Shown: piece after piece, positions 8,491 to 18,203 of the stretch
Position numbering within the stretch: the stretch's first letter is position 1
Layout: each line of letters begins with the position of its first letter
Assembly: GCF_028369065.1 (NCBI RefSeq)
Contig: NZ_JAQNDA010000009.1
Coordinates: 62,001-126,000, forward strand
DNA length: 64,000 bases
Source: Marinobacter sp. SS21
GTDB lineage: Bacteria > Pseudomonadota > Gammaproteobacteria > Pseudomonadales > Oleiphilaceae
Direction: 5' to 3'
Program-made: the position numbers and the translations under genes
Notes under the pieces: generated by a model
The model's database searches: none
The model's input: the letters and a program-made list of their open reading frames with translations, nothing else
What the model was told of the DNA's origin: nothing

Positions 8491-10311
8491 ATGCATCCAA
8501 CGGTGGAACGGGTAACTCAGCGTATCGTGGATCGGAGCCGTGGTGCTCGCCGCGACTATCTTGGCCGAATGGAGGCCATGAGGCAGCAATCGCCTCAGCG
8601 CAGTCGTCTGTCCTGTGGCAACCTCGCCCATGGTTTTGCCGCCTGCCAGTCTGGCGACAAGGACACGCTCAAGTTCATGAATAAGGCCAACGTGGCCATT
8701 GTCTCCGCCTACAACGACATGCTGTCTGCGCACCAGCCGTACCATCGGTTTCCCGATCTGGTCCGGGCTGCGGCCCATGGTATGGGATCAGTTGCCCAGT
8801 TCGCCGGTGGCACCCCTGCGATGTGTGATGGGGTGACCCAGGGCCAGCCCGGCATGGAGCTGAGTCTGTTCTCCCGCGATGTCATCGCCATGAGCACGGC
8901 GGTGGCCCTGAGTCACAATATGTTTGACGCCACGGTACTGTTGGGAATCTGCGACAAGATTGTGCCGGGAATGTTGATCGGTGCGTTGAGTTTTGGGCAC
9001 TTGCCTACCATTTTGATCCCCTCCGGCCCCATGCCCACTGGGCTGCCCAATAAAGAAAAGCAGCGGGTGCGCCAACTTTATGCGGAAGGCAAGGTCGGTC
9101 GCGAGGAACTGCTGGAAACCGAGAGCAAGTCGTACCACAGTCCGGGTACCTGTACCTTTTATGGCACCGCCAACAGCAATCAGTTGCTGGTGGAGGTGAT
9201 GGGGTTGCATCTGCCGGGCGCCGCGTTCTTCAATCCCGACACCCCGCTGCGGGATGCACTCACCCGTGCCGCCACGGAACAGGTGATCCGGCTGTCACGG
9301 CCCAATGGCGGCCAGCTCGGGCTGGCGGACATGGTGACTGAGAAAAGCATCGTCAATGCCTTGGTGGCTCTGCTGTCCACTGGCGGTTCCACCAACCACA
9401 CCATGCACTGGGTGGCGATTGCGCGGGCTGCGGGCATACTGATTGATTGGGATGATTTCGCGGAACTGTCTGCCGTGGTTCCCTCGTTGACCCGCATCTA
9501 TCCCAACGGGCAGGAGGATGTGAACGCTTTTCACGACGCGGGTGGCACCCCGTTCCTGATCCGCGAGCTGTTATCCGCCGGCTGTCTGCATGACGATGTG
9601 GAGACCGTGGTGGGGCCTGGCCTGGAGCGTTATACCCAGATGCCGGTACTGAAGGGCGAGCGCTTGGTGTGGCAACCGGTGCCGGACGGCAGCGGCAATA
9701 CCGGAGTACTGCGGGGTGCCGATGACCCCTTTGCACCGGATGGCGGGCTGCGGGTCCTGGGCGGCAATCTGGGCCGGGGGGTGATCAAGATCTCGGCAGT
9801 TGCGCCGGAGTATCATCGGGTGGAAGCTCCGGCGGTCATCTTTCACGATCAGAATGATCTCGAAGCGGCGTTCATGGCTGGTGAACTGGACCGTGACTGT
9901 GTGGTGGTGGTTCGGTTCCAGGGCCCAAACGCCAACGGTATGCCCGAGCTGCACAAGTTGACACCGTATTTGGGCGTGATCCAGGACCGCGGCTACCGCG
10001 TGGCTCTGGTCACCGATGGCCGCATGTCGGGGGCCTCCGGCAAGGTGCCGGCGGCCATTCATGTCTACCCCGAGGCGGCCCGGGGTGGCCCGCTCTCACG
10101 CCTGCGGGATGGCGACCGGGTGTGTGTCGACGCCATTGCCGGGCGGCTGACGGTGGACGTACCGGAAGCCGAATGGCGGCGCCGGTCTGCGGCGATACAA
10201 GCGTTGTCTGAAAACCGGCATGGATTGGGGCGGGAGTTGTTTGGCTGGCTGCGAAAGGAGGCCAGCACACCGGAGCAGGGTGCCAGCTTCTTCTGGACTC
10301 ACGATGCCTAA
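8491..10311 (+). CDS. edd: 6-phosphogluconate dehydratase
   Basis: 606 residues, full length for Edd. It dehydrates 6-phosphogluconate to KDPG, using a 4Fe-4S cluster. IlvD/Edd family landmarks include [54 protein letters not shown] and [16 protein letters not shown]. Its Cys residues (in MCDG, ICDK and GTCT) are the candidate cluster ligands. GGGAGG precedes the ATG. It is divergent from gap, sharing the regulatory region with the HexR-like palindrome. No glucokinase gene is adjacent, unlike the edd-glk operon of Pseudomonas. Confidence 0.97.
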   Translation: MHPTVERVTQRIVDRSRGARRDYLGRMEAMRQQSPQRSRLSCGNLAHGFAACQSGDKDTLKFMNKANVAIVSAYNDMLSAHQPYHRFPDLVRAAAHGMGSVAQFAGGTPAMCDGVTQGQPGMELSLFSRDVIAMSTAVALSHNMFDATVLLGICDKIVPGMLIGALSFGHLPTILIPSGPMPTGLPNKEKQRVRQLYAEGKVGREELLETESKSYHSPGTCTFYGTANSNQLLVEVMGLHLPGAAFFNPDTPLRDALTRAATEQVIRLSRPNGGQLGLADMVTEKSIVNALVALLSTGGSTNHTMHWVAIARAAGILIDWDDFAELSAVVPSLTRIYPNGQEDVNAFHDAGGTPFLIRELLSAGCLHDDVETVVGPGLERYTQMPVLKGERLVWQPVPDGSGNTGVLRGADDPFAPDGGLRVLGGNLGRGVIKISAVAPEYHRVEAPAVIFHDQNDLEAAFMAGELDRDCVVVVRFQGPNANGMPELHKLTPYLGVIQDRGYRVALVTDGRMSGASGKVPAAIHVYPEAARGGPLSRLRDGDRVCVDAIAGRLTVDVPEAEWRRRSAAIQALSENRHGLGRELFGWLRKEASTPEQGASFFWTHDA

Positions 10312-10403
10312 CGCCCGCCGTGTTACGGATTTTGCTTGAGCCCTGGCTCCGTCCCAAGGCCTAATGTCGCGATCACAAGGCAGGTAAAGGCAAGGTTGCA
10401 GCG

Positions 10404-11039
10404 ATGGCGTTTGTCGTTTTTCTGGGGGTGCTGATCATCATGGGATCGTTGGGGTACGGCATGTATCACCGTGCGCGCGTCGCCCGACGGCAGCGACTGA
10501 TCGAGGCGTTCACTTTCCCCAAGATGATCCCGGAAAAGGTGGTCGGGAAATATCCCCACCTGGATGAAAATGGCGTTGAGCGGGTCATGGCAGGGCTCAG
10601 GGAGTATTTCCACTTGTGCAACCTGGCGGGGCCTCGCATGGTGGCTATGCCGTCCCAGGTTGTGGATGTGGCCTGGCATGAGTTCATCCTGTATACCCGC
10701 GAGTACGAGCTGTTCTGCAAAAAGGCTCTGGGTCGTTTCCTGCACCATACCCCGGCCGAGGCCATGAGTTCGCCCACCGTTGCCCAGAAGGGCATCAAGA
10801 CTGCATGGAAGCTGGCTTGTCACCGGGAAAACATCGCACCGAAAGCACCCAGGGCATTGCCGTTACTGTTTGCGTTGGACGCGCAACTGAACATCGCCGA
10901 TGGCTTTCGGTATGAGCTGGACTGCAAGAAGGCGGGAACGAATGGCTATTGTGCGGGCCACATCGGTTGCGGCTCGGGTTGTGGGGGCGGCTGCAGCGGT
11001 GATTCCGGAGGCTGCGGTAGCGGTTGTGGGGGTGATTGA
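10404..11039 (+). CDS. Membrane-anchored GRDP-like protein with Gly/Cys-rich tail
   Basis: 211 residues, function unknown. One N-terminal membrane segment (about 2-22) is followed by basic residues, then a soluble domain with VVDVAWHEFILYTREY (86-101), a Cys at 105 and FLHHTP (112-117). That pattern (W-H, spaced Tyr, Cys, then HH) resembles the glycine-rich-domain-protein-like family, which I recall only by motif. The tail from about 189 is almost only Gly, Ser and Cys, with Cys at 189, 193, 197, 204 and 208. It could bind metal or carry disulfides. It stands alone between edd and the convergent ligase gene. The start is supported by AAGG ahead of the ATG. Confidence 0.75.
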   Translation: MAFVVFLGVLIIMGSLGYGMYHRARVARRQRLIEAFTFPKMIPEKVVGKYPHLDENGVERVMAGLREYFHLCNLAGPRMVAMPSQVVDVAWHEFILYTREYELFCKKALGRFLHHTPAEAMSSPTVAQKGIKTAWKLACHRENIAPKAPRALPLLFALDAQLNIADGFRYELDCKKAGTNGYCAGHIGCGSGCGGGCSGDSGGCGSGCGGD

Positions 11040-11090
11040 CGAGGTGATTGATGGAGCCCCCGTACATCGGAGACTCCAGGCGCTCAGGGA

Positions 11091-12767
11091 TTATTCCCAG
11101 ATGACTTTCTTGCGTTGACCGTACCAGGCTCCCATGCGGTCGGCGTAATGGTTCTCGATCACGTTACGCTTGATTTTCATGGTTGGAGTCAGCATGCCGT
11201 TTTCCATCGTCCAGGGCTCGTTAACCACCGCCAGGAAGGCCAGTTTTTCGTGGGCCTCGCACTCGGCGTTGACCCGATCAAGCACCTCGGTCAGCTCCTG
11301 CTCCAGTTCATCGTGACTGGCTCCGGCCGCCAGTTCTTCCCGGGCTTCATCGGACAGCAGCACCAGGGCGCAGGGCTGTGGCTGGTTGGCGCCGGCAACG
11401 CAGACCACCTCCGCCTTGGGATGATTGAAGCGGCCTTCAATCGGAACCGGCACCACGTACTTGCCCTTTGAGGTCTTGAACAGATCTTTTACCCGGCCGG
11501 TGATGCGCAAGTAACCATCCTTGATCTCGCCCATGTCACCGGTTTTCAGGAAGCCATCCTCGGTGAGGTCTTCCTGGGTCTTTTCCGGGTTTTTGAAATA
11601 GCCGATCATCTGGCCGGGGCTGCGAACCAGTACTTCGTCGCCCTCGCCCAGGCGTTGCTCGACGCCAGGGTTAGGGACGCCGACCGTGCCGACTCGAGTT
11701 TCTCCGGGACGGTTGCTGTGAGAATAACCAAAGTTTTCGGACATGCCGTACACTTCCAGCAACTCAAGACCCAGGTTGCGGTACCAGCCGATAATCTCGG
11801 GAGCCAGCGGCGCCGCGCCTGTGAGCGCCGCCCGGCAGTGGTTGAGTCCGAGCTGGGTCAGGATTTTTTTCTTCACCAGGCGGTTCAGGATCGGGAGCTT
11901 GAACAGAAGCTTCTGTTTCTTCGGCGGTAGCTTTTCGTTGATGGCCAGGTAGAACTTCATCCACAGCCGCGGAACCGAGAAGAAGAGCGTTGGACGCGCC
12001 CGCTGAAGGTCTTCCTGGAAGGTGTCCAGCGAATTGGCGAAGTAGAGCTGGAAGCCATAGAACAGTGACATGGTTTCGACCGCGGCCCGCTCCGCTACGT
12101 GGGCCAGGGGCAAGTACGAGAGCATCCGGTCGTCTTCGCCTACGGGGAACAGCTGCTTGAGGCCACCACCCACGGAAATCATGGTTTCGAAACTGTGCAT
12201 GACTCCCTTGGGCCTGCCAGTGCTACCTGAGGTATACACAATGGTGGCCAGATCCGCCGGGGAGGGGTATTGAATTGCCTCTGGGTTGGTCGCCTTGACA
12301 ATGCCATCCCAGGTTTCGGTGTCGCTTCTCGGTGACATGGGGAGGGAGATGATGGGCAGATTGTCGGGGATGACGCCCTTGATGTCATTCCAGCCATCGA
12401 CCGTGCCATCCATCTTGCCGAGGAACAGTAACTTGCTCTCACTGTGCTCGAGAATGTAGCCGGCGGTATCGCCATTCAGCGTCGGGTAGAGCGGAACCGA
12501 GACATGCCCTGCCGCCCAGATCGCCAGGTCGGCGAGAATCCAGTGGGCACTGTTCTTGCCCAGGATCGCTATATTGCTGTGCTCAGGGAGCGCCAGCGAG
12601 CGCAGGTGGGTTGCCATGCGCGCCACCTGATCGGCAGCCTGGCCCCAGGTGATCTCCTCGACGCGACCGTCCGGGAACGGTTGGATCAAAAAGGTTTCAC
12701 TTGGTTTCTTTCTCGCCCAATGAGTGAAGTAGTGCAGAGAGGTCGACAGCTGTGTTGCCGCGTTCAT
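11091..12767 (-). CDS. AMP-forming acyl-CoA ligase (long-chain fatty acid-CoA ligase type)
   Basis: 558 residues. It activates a carboxylic acid through an acyl-adenylate to its CoA thioester. The AMP-binding P-loop IVYTSGSTGRPKGVMHS, the EVYGMSENFGY motif, and TGDMGEIKDGYLRITGRVKD near the hinge are all visible. The chain-length preference cannot be read from sequence. The C-terminal part (PTMKIKRNVI) contains the usual late lysine. It resembles the long-chain ligases of hydrocarbon-degrading marine gammaproteobacteria. AAGGA precedes the ATG. Upstream lies a 15-bp tandem repeat. No fad genes flank it. Confidence 0.88.
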   Translation of the reverse strand: MNAATQLSTSLHYFTHWARKKPSETFLIQPFPDGRVEEITWGQAADQVARMATHLRSLALPEHSNIAILGKNSAHWILADLAIWAAGHVSVPLYPTLNGDTAGYILEHSESKLLFLGKMDGTVDGWNDIKGVIPDNLPIISLPMSPRSDTETWDGIVKATNPEAIQYPSPADLATIVYTSGSTGRPKGVMHSFETMISVGGGLKQLFPVGEDDRMLSYLPLAHVAERAAVETMSLFYGFQLYFANSLDTFQEDLQRARPTLFFSVPRLWMKFYLAINEKLPPKKQKLLFKLPILNRLVKKKILTQLGLNHCRAALTGAAPLAPEIIGWYRNLGLELLEVYGMSENFGYSHSNRPGETRVGTVGVPNPGVEQRLGEGDEVLVRSPGQMIGYFKNPEKTQEDLTEDGFLKTGDMGEIKDGYLRITGRVKDLFKTSKGKYVVPVPIEGRFNHPKAEVVCVAGANQPQPCALVLLSDEAREELAAGASHDELEQELTEVLDRVNAECEAHEKLAFLAVVNEPWTMENGMLTPTMKIKRNVIENHYADRMGAWYGQRKKVIWE

Positions 12768-13130
12768 GGAGCCATCCTTATGTGTATGCTGCTTCTGTTA
12801 TTGTCGTCACGTGTACTGTCGTCACGCGTAGTGTCATCACGCGTTGATTTCATCACGGTTTGTGCCTACAGGATACTAGCAGGTTTGGATCGGCGGCCAA
12901 GTCTGACAAGACCGATTTTGACCTGAAAGGACTCATCGGGCGCGGGTGCTTTCCGGGCGCTGAAACGTAGCTGAATCTAAGTTTTAGGCCTATTTCTTCG
13001 GTGATTGCCCTCCTGGGACCGGATGCATGTCTATAGTTGTAGGGGGGGAGCAGCCGCCGAGGTTCCCGAGTGGTTCTTTAGCCGTTGTTCGTGGTCTTTG
13101 CAGTGGTGGCACAGTGTTGGAGTATGCTCA
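12768..13130. other. 363-bp intergenic region with divergent promoters and tandem repeat
   Basis: It lies between two divergently read genes and must hold both promoters, though I could not place either with confidence. The only clear structure is the 15-bp repeat at 12802-12861. No credible gene is seen here, because the small open frames have no ribosome site. Confidence 0.6.
12802..12861. repeat. 15-bp tandem repeat, three copies plus a degenerate fourth
   Basis: Units TGTCGTCACGTGTAC (12802-12816), TGTCGTCACGCGTAG (12817-12831), TGTCATCACGCGTTG (12832-12846) and a degraded fourth (12847-12861) run head to tail, 35-94 bp upstream of the ligase start. Each carries TCRTCACG. They could be repeated regulator half-sites or simple slippage. 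Confidence 0.8.
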
Positions 13131-16100
13131 ATGGGAGAACTCTTGCAGTCCACGGAGTCTCGGGAGTTTGGGTTCCGCTTTGCGGTCTGTTTTCTCGGCA
13201 GTTTTCTACTGGCGGCACTGGCCGGGTTGCTCCTGGCCTTCACGAGTGCCCGCTCAAGCGTGAGTGATCGGGAGCAGCACGAGTCGATCATGCTGGGCCA
13301 TGTCCACGCCCTGATGTCTCATGAGCTCGGGCGTTTGCCTTCCCCATTGCAGCAACTGGCGGCCAGCCAGCCCGTTTCAGACTTTCTCCAAGAGCCTAGT
13401 CAGTCCCACCGGGAAGAGGTGATCAGGCTGTTCCTGTTGTTGTTGCGTTATGCCCCGGAATACCAGCAGGCCCGGGTTCTGGAAGCCAATGGCAGGGAGC
13501 TGGTTCGCCTTGAGGTTGGCTCCGTCGGGCCGGTGGTTGTCGAGCAGGCCGCGCTTCAGGACAAATCGGATCAGAATTACTTTCGTGAAGGCATGGCGCT
13601 GGGGCGGGGGCAGTTCTATCTGTCGGCCCTTGACAGGAAGGTGGAAGGCGGCCAGATCGAGCGGCCTTTTCGGCCGACGCTCAGGCTGGTGATTCCAATT
13701 TTCCGCGATGAACCCCGGCCCCAGGGCGCTCTGGTATTCAATTATTCCGCCGAGCATTTGATCAAGCGGTTTCAGGGTGTGCTGAGTGGCAGTGCGGGCG
13801 GCGCCATGATCCTGAATAATGACGGCTACTGGTTGTTCAGCGAAAACGAGCGCTTGCGCTGGGGAGTCCTGCGGGATCAAGGTCCAAACTTCGGCAAGCT
13901 GTTCCCAGAGGTGTGGGCCCAGTTGCGGGCCCCCAGCAGGGCGGACGGCATTGTGAAGGCCGGCGGGGAAACGTTCGTCTATCGGGCGCTGGACCCGCTG
14001 CTGGCGGTCAGTGGCACGGAGCCGTCGGCGGCGGTCGGGGGCGCGCGCTGGTTTTTGGTCAGCCAGGTGCCTACGGATGAATGGCTCACCGCTGAGTTTA
14101 TGGCAAGCCTCAAATCCGGTTCGGCCAAGGTTATGTTGCTGCTGGCGCTGGCTGTCAGTCTGCTGATTGCCCGTGTCCGTACCAGCCAGTTGCAGGCCCT
14201 GGTTGCACTGCAAAGAGGCGACACCAATGCCACGGCGCTGCTGGACAATGCGCCCGATGGCATCATCCAGCTGGACGCCGCACTGACCTGTAAGGATGTG
14301 AACAAGGCGGCCTGCCTGATCTTCGGTCGGGAGCGGAGCGAGCTGCTGGCGACGCCGATGGAAGACCTGCTCGCACAGTGTCAGGGCCGGTTGCGCGACG
14401 ACTTGGAGGCGGTCGACGAGGACGATGGCATACAGGTTACCGAAATTGTGATTGAGCGTGGTGACGGCACAACGTTGCCCGTGGAAGTCAGCTCCCACTA
14501 CCTGAAGGATGGTGGGTGGCAAGGATTCTTCCGGGATATTTCCGAGCGGAAGGCGACGGAAAGAGGCCTGTTGCGAGCTGAAGCGGTGTTCCTGAACACG
14601 GCAGAGGGCATCATCATTACCGATGGCGATGGCAAGATTCTTGATGTGAACCCTGCCTTTTCCAAGATCAGCGGGTTTGCCAGGGAAGAGGTGATTGGCA
14701 AGAATCCTCGCATTCAGCAGTCCGGTCATCACGATCAGGCTTTCTACCGAAAACTGTGGCGGGCACTGGACGCGGAAGGCAGCTGGACCGGGGAGATATG
14801 GAATCGTCGGAAAAGCGGCGAGGTGTATGCCGCCTGGGAAAATATCGCCACCGTCGAGAACGCTCATGGTCAGGTTGAAAACTACATCTCGATCATTTCC
14901 GACATCAGCACTCTGAAAGATGCGGAATCCAGGTTGGCGCAACTGGCTAATGAAGATTCGCTCACCGGATTGCTCAATCGGCGCGCCTTCGGAGTTGCCC
15001 TGGGCAAGGCCATCGACCGGGCTAAGCGTCATGACTATGGGCTGGCGTTGCTGTACCTGGACCTGGATCGTTTCAAGCTGGTGAACGACACCCTGGGGCA
15101 TGCGGTTGGCGACCGCTTGTTGAAGCGGGTTGCCGAAGCGATTCTTGGGTGCGTCAGGTCTGAAGATGTGGTCGCCCGTCTCGGCGGCGACGAATTCACC
15201 GTGTTGATCGAGCACATTGCCACTGGCGAGGATGCGGCGATCATCGCTCACAACCTGATTCAGGCGCTGGACCAGCCCATGGTGCTGGAGGGGCAGGAAT
15301 TCATCACCACTGCCAGCCTTGGTATTGCCATGTTCCCCCGGGACGGGCGCGGCGCCAGCGAGCTTTCCAGGGCGGCCGATGCAGCGATGTACCGGGCAAA
15401 GTCTCAGGGACGCAATACCTATCAGTTCTATAACGAGGATATGACCCATCAGGCCACTGAGCGTTTTGAAACCGAAGCTGCGCTTCGTCAGGCGCTGCTG
15501 AACGATGAATTTGAGCTGCACTACCAGCCCCAGTGGGCGCTGGACGGCTTGTCGGTGGTCGGGGTGGAGGCGTTGGTTCGCTGGCGTCATCCCGAGCGCG
15601 GTTTGCTGGAGCCCGATCAGTTCATTGCCGTTGCCGAGGAAAGCAACCTCATCAACGACATTGGCAGTTGGGTGCTGAGGGCGGCGTGCAGGCAATATGG
15701 GCTCTGGCTCAATCAGGGGTTGACGCCCCTCAAGGTGGCAATCAACCTGTCTGGCCGCCAGCTGCTCTATGGCAACGTACCTGCGACGTTCCGGGACTGT
15801 CTGAAGTCATTGGGCTTGGAGATGCCTGCCGGGGCAATTGAGTTTGAGGTCACCGAAACCATGCTGCAGTCAGGCGAGCGCGCGGTATCGGCGTTGCTGG
15901 AACTTCAGAGGATGGGCGCAGTGGTGGCGATTGACGACTTTGGCTGCGGTTACTCGTCGCTGGGGCAGCTGACCCGGCTGCCCGTGGATACGCTGAAAAT
16001 AGATCAGGGATTCGTGCGTGGGGTGCCGGACGATGGCGTCAACTCCGCCATCGTCCGGGCGGTGATCTCCATGGCCCATAGTATGGGCCTGGAGGTGGTG

Positions 16101-16250
16101 GCCGAGGGCGTCGAGGACGAACGTCAGTTGCAGTTCCTGCAAGGTTTGGGCTGCAACTACGGCCAGGGCTACCTGTTCAGCAAGCCCGTTTTTCCCGCTG
16201 AGATCTACGACCTGGTCCAGGCCTCCCGTACCGAGGTGCCCTTGAAGTAA
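13131..16250 (+). CDS. Membrane sensor with two PAS domains, GGDEF and EAL (cyclic-di-GMP turnover)
   Basis: 1039 residues from the ATG at 13131, preceded by GGAG. An upstream GTG-type extension lacks support. Order: membrane segment about 16-38, a large periplasmic Cache-like sensor region about 40-332, a second membrane segment about 333-350, PAS about 361-475, PAS about 485-598, GGDEF about 600-765, EAL about 780-1030. The cyclase signature GGDEF is intact at 686-690, and an inhibitory site RSED (676-679) lies five residues before it. The phosphodiesterase has EAL at 813-815, DDFG at 935-938 and LKIDQGF at 955-961. Both activities look possible, and which dominates cannot be told. It is a lone gene with no cognate partner nearby. 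Confidence 0.92.
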   Translation: MGELLQSTESREFGFRFAVCFLGSFLLAALAGLLLAFTSARSSVSDREQHESIMLGHVHALMSHELGRLPSPLQQLAASQPVSDFLQEPSQSHREEVIRLFLLLLRYAPEYQQARVLEANGRELVRLEVGSVGPVVVEQAALQDKSDQNYFREGMALGRGQFYLSALDRKVEGGQIERPFRPTLRLVIPIFRDEPRPQGALVFNYSAEHLIKRFQGVLSGSAGGAMILNNDGYWLFSENERLRWGVLRDQGPNFGKLFPEVWAQLRAPSRADGIVKAGGETFVYRALDPLLAVSGTEPSAAVGGARWFLVSQVPTDEWLTAEFMASLKSGSAKVMLLLALAVSLLIARVRTSQLQALVALQRGDTNATALLDNAPDGIIQLDAALTCKDVNKAACLIFGRERSELLATPMEDLLAQCQGRLRDDLEAVDEDDGIQVTEIVIERGDGTTLPVEVSSHYLKDGGWQGFFRDISERKATERGLLRAEAVFLNTAEGIIITDGDGKILDVNPAFSKISGFAREEVIGKNPRIQQSGHHDQAFYRKLWRALDAEGSWTGEIWNRRKSGEVYAAWENIATVENAHGQVENYISIISDISTLKDAESRLAQLANEDSLTGLLNRRAFGVALGKAIDRAKRHDYGLALLYLDLDRFKLVNDTLGHAVGDRLLKRVAEAILGCVRSEDVVARLGGDEFTVLIEHIATGEDAAIIAHNLIQALDQPMVLEGQEFITTASLGIAMFPRDGRGASELSRAADAAMYRAKSQGRNTYQFYNEDMTHQATERFETEAALRQALLNDEFELHYQPQWALDGLSVVGVEALVRWRHPERGLLEPDQFIAVAEESNLINDIGSWVLRAACRQYGLWLNQGLTPLKVAINLSGRQLLYGNVPATFRDCLKSLGLEMPAGAIEFEVTETMLQSGERAVSALLELQRMGAVVAIDDFGCGYSSLGQLTRLPVDTLKIDQGFVRGVPDDGVNSAIVRAVISMAHSMGLEVVAEGVEDERQLQFLQGLGCNYGQGYLFSKPVFPAEIYDLVQASRTEVPLK

Positions 16251-16263
16251 GTTACCGGCCGGT

Positions 16264-18003
16264 TCAGTAGCCCTGGGCCGAGGAGGTGCTGCGCCTGGGG
16301 TCGGCGCCGCCATAGAGGGTGCCGTCGTCGCCAATTAGCACGCTCTGGATGGCCCCCATGGCTGGCTTGAGAGCCACCGTGTGGCCTTTTGCCTCCAGCA
16401 ATCTAAGTGTATCCGGGCTGACGCCGTGCTCAACACGGATCTCATCTGGCAGCCACTGGTGATGGATTCGCGGTGCGGCGACGGCGGACTGGATGTTCAT
16501 GCCGTAATCAATCACATTCATCAGCACCTGCAGAGTCGTGGTAATGATGCGTGAGCCCCCGGGGCTGCCGGTCACAAGCAGGTTCTTGCCGTTCCGGCGC
16601 ACGATGGTGGGGGACATCGAGCTGAGCATGCGCTTGCCCGGTTCGATCCGGTTGGCGGCGCCACCGATGAGACCATAGGCGTTGGCAACGCCCGGCTTGG
16701 CGCTGAAATCGTCCATTTCGTTGTTGAGCAGGAAGCCGGCACCGGCCACGGTGATGCCGGAGCCGTAGCTGAAATTGATGGTGTAGGTGTTGGACACCGC
16801 GTTCCCCCATTGATCGACGATGGAGAAATGGGTGGTTTCGTCACTTTCATATCGAGCCGGGCTGCCAGCACGGATATCAAGAGACGGGCGGGCCCGGTCT
16901 GAATCAATGCCATCCCTGAGGTCGTCGGCGTAGCGCTTGTCCACCAAGCCTTGCAGGGGTACCTCGACAAAGTCGGTATCCCCCAGATACTGAGCGCGAT
17001 CGGCGTAAGCCAGTTTCATCGCTTCGGCCATCAGGTGAATGCTCTGGGCAGAATTGTGGCCATAGTCCGCCATGGGGTATGCCTCCAGAATATTCAGAAT
17101 CTGCACGATGTGGGTGCCGCCGGAGGAGGGGGGAGACATGGAGTAGATGTCATGGCCGCGGTACCGACCGTGAACCGGTTGCCGCACGGCAGGGCGATAG
17201 TTCTTCAGGTCGTCCAGGGTGATCAGGCCGTTGTGGCGCTGCATTTCATCGACAATCAGGCGGGCGGTCTCCCCTTCGTAAAAGCCTTGGCTGCCCAGGT
17301 CGGCTATGCGCCGTAGGGTGGCGGCCAACTCCGGCTGGCGAAACACTTCGCCGGGTTGATAGGCGCTGCCGTCTTCCTTGTAAAAAGTGGCCAGGCTGGC
17401 GGGCCAGCGCTGCAGGCGTTCGCGGACGCTGTCCAATCCGCGGGTAAATCTTGGTGGCACCTCGAAACCTTCCGAGGCCAGGCGGATGGCCGGCGCCAGG
17501 GCTTGCGCCAGGGTGATGGTGCCGTGTTGTTCAAGGGCCAGCGCCAGGCCGGCGACCGTGCCGGGCACGCCAGCTGCGAGGTGGGTGAATCGGCTACGCT
17601 CGGTGACCACCTCGCCGCTCCTGTCCTGGAACATGGTTTCAGTTGCGGCGGCGGGCGCGGTTTCCCGATAGTCGATGGCGGTGACCGGGCGCCCGTCACC
17701 CGGCGCGATCAACATAAAACCGCCGCCACCGATATTGCCGGAACGGGGCTGGGTGACCGCCAGCGCGAAACCGGCGGTGACGGCAGCGTCTACCGCGTTC
17801 CCACCGTCTTTGAGCACCTGCAGGGCAACGTCGGTGGCGAGGTGGTGGCTGGTGGCAACCATGCCGTTACGGGCTTCAGCCGGATGATGGCGCTCGCCCT
17901 CCAGTATGGCTGCGGCGGTAGCCAGTTGGGGCGGTATCCAGAGCACAGCGGCGAGCAGGCAGAGCAGGCGTATGGATGGCAGGGGCGTTTGATGGGCGGT
18001 CAT
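16264..18003 (-). CDS. ggt: Gamma-glutamyltransferase / glutathione hydrolase precursor
   Basis: 579 residues with an N-terminal signal peptide (hydrophobic stretch about 11-31, AATA-like end). The proenzyme self-cleaves before a threonine, here T390 in SDETTHFS, the same position as T391 of E. coli Ggt, to give large and small subunits. The small subunit then cleaves glutathione and gamma-glutamyl compounds in the periplasm. Other landmarks are SGNIGGGGFM (substrate side), SSGGTH and SPGGSRI near the C-terminus (oxyanion region). AGGA precedes the ATG. It is convergent with the GGDEF-EAL gene and divergent from purU. Confidence 0.95.
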   Translation of the reverse strand: MTAHQTPLPSIRLLCLLAAVLWIPPQLATAAAILEGERHHPAEARNGMVATSHHLATDVALQVLKDGGNAVDAAVTAGFALAVTQPRSGNIGGGGFMLIAPGDGRPVTAIDYRETAPAAATETMFQDRSGEVVTERSRFTHLAAGVPGTVAGLALALEQHGTITLAQALAPAIRLASEGFEVPPRFTRGLDSVRERLQRWPASLATFYKEDGSAYQPGEVFRQPELAATLRRIADLGSQGFYEGETARLIVDEMQRHNGLITLDDLKNYRPAVRQPVHGRYRGHDIYSMSPPSSGGTHIVQILNILEAYPMADYGHNSAQSIHLMAEAMKLAYADRAQYLGDTDFVEVPLQGLVDKRYADDLRDGIDSDRARPSLDIRAGSPARYESDETTHFSIVDQWGNAVSNTYTINFSYGSGITVAGAGFLLNNEMDDFSAKPGVANAYGLIGGAANRIEPGKRMLSSMSPTIVRRNGKNLLVTGSPGGSRIITTTLQVLMNVIDYGMNIQSAVAAPRIHHQWLPDEIRVEHGVSPDTLRLLEAKGHTVALKPAMGAIQSVLIGDDGTLYGGADPRRSTSSAQGY

Positions 18004-18203
18004 GGCTACGTGTCCTTGTGGCGGGTAGGTGGTCGGGAGTCGGCGCGCCGTTGCTGGTCGCTGCGGGTATCCGCGGATCGGCCTGAGCCATGGCAGCCCG
18101 GGGCCTTCGTTTCTGGTGCCGAGATACGCTATTATAGCCGGTCATTTTTACGGGGCTGCCAGATCGCGGACCCGCTTTCCCTGGTTGAGAAAGGAAAGGC
18201 CTT

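Noticed and set aside
13377..15695. 772-residue open frame on the minus strand
   Set aside because: Antisense to the GGDEF-EAL gene, whose domains are all intact; composition is that of a reverse-strand shadow.
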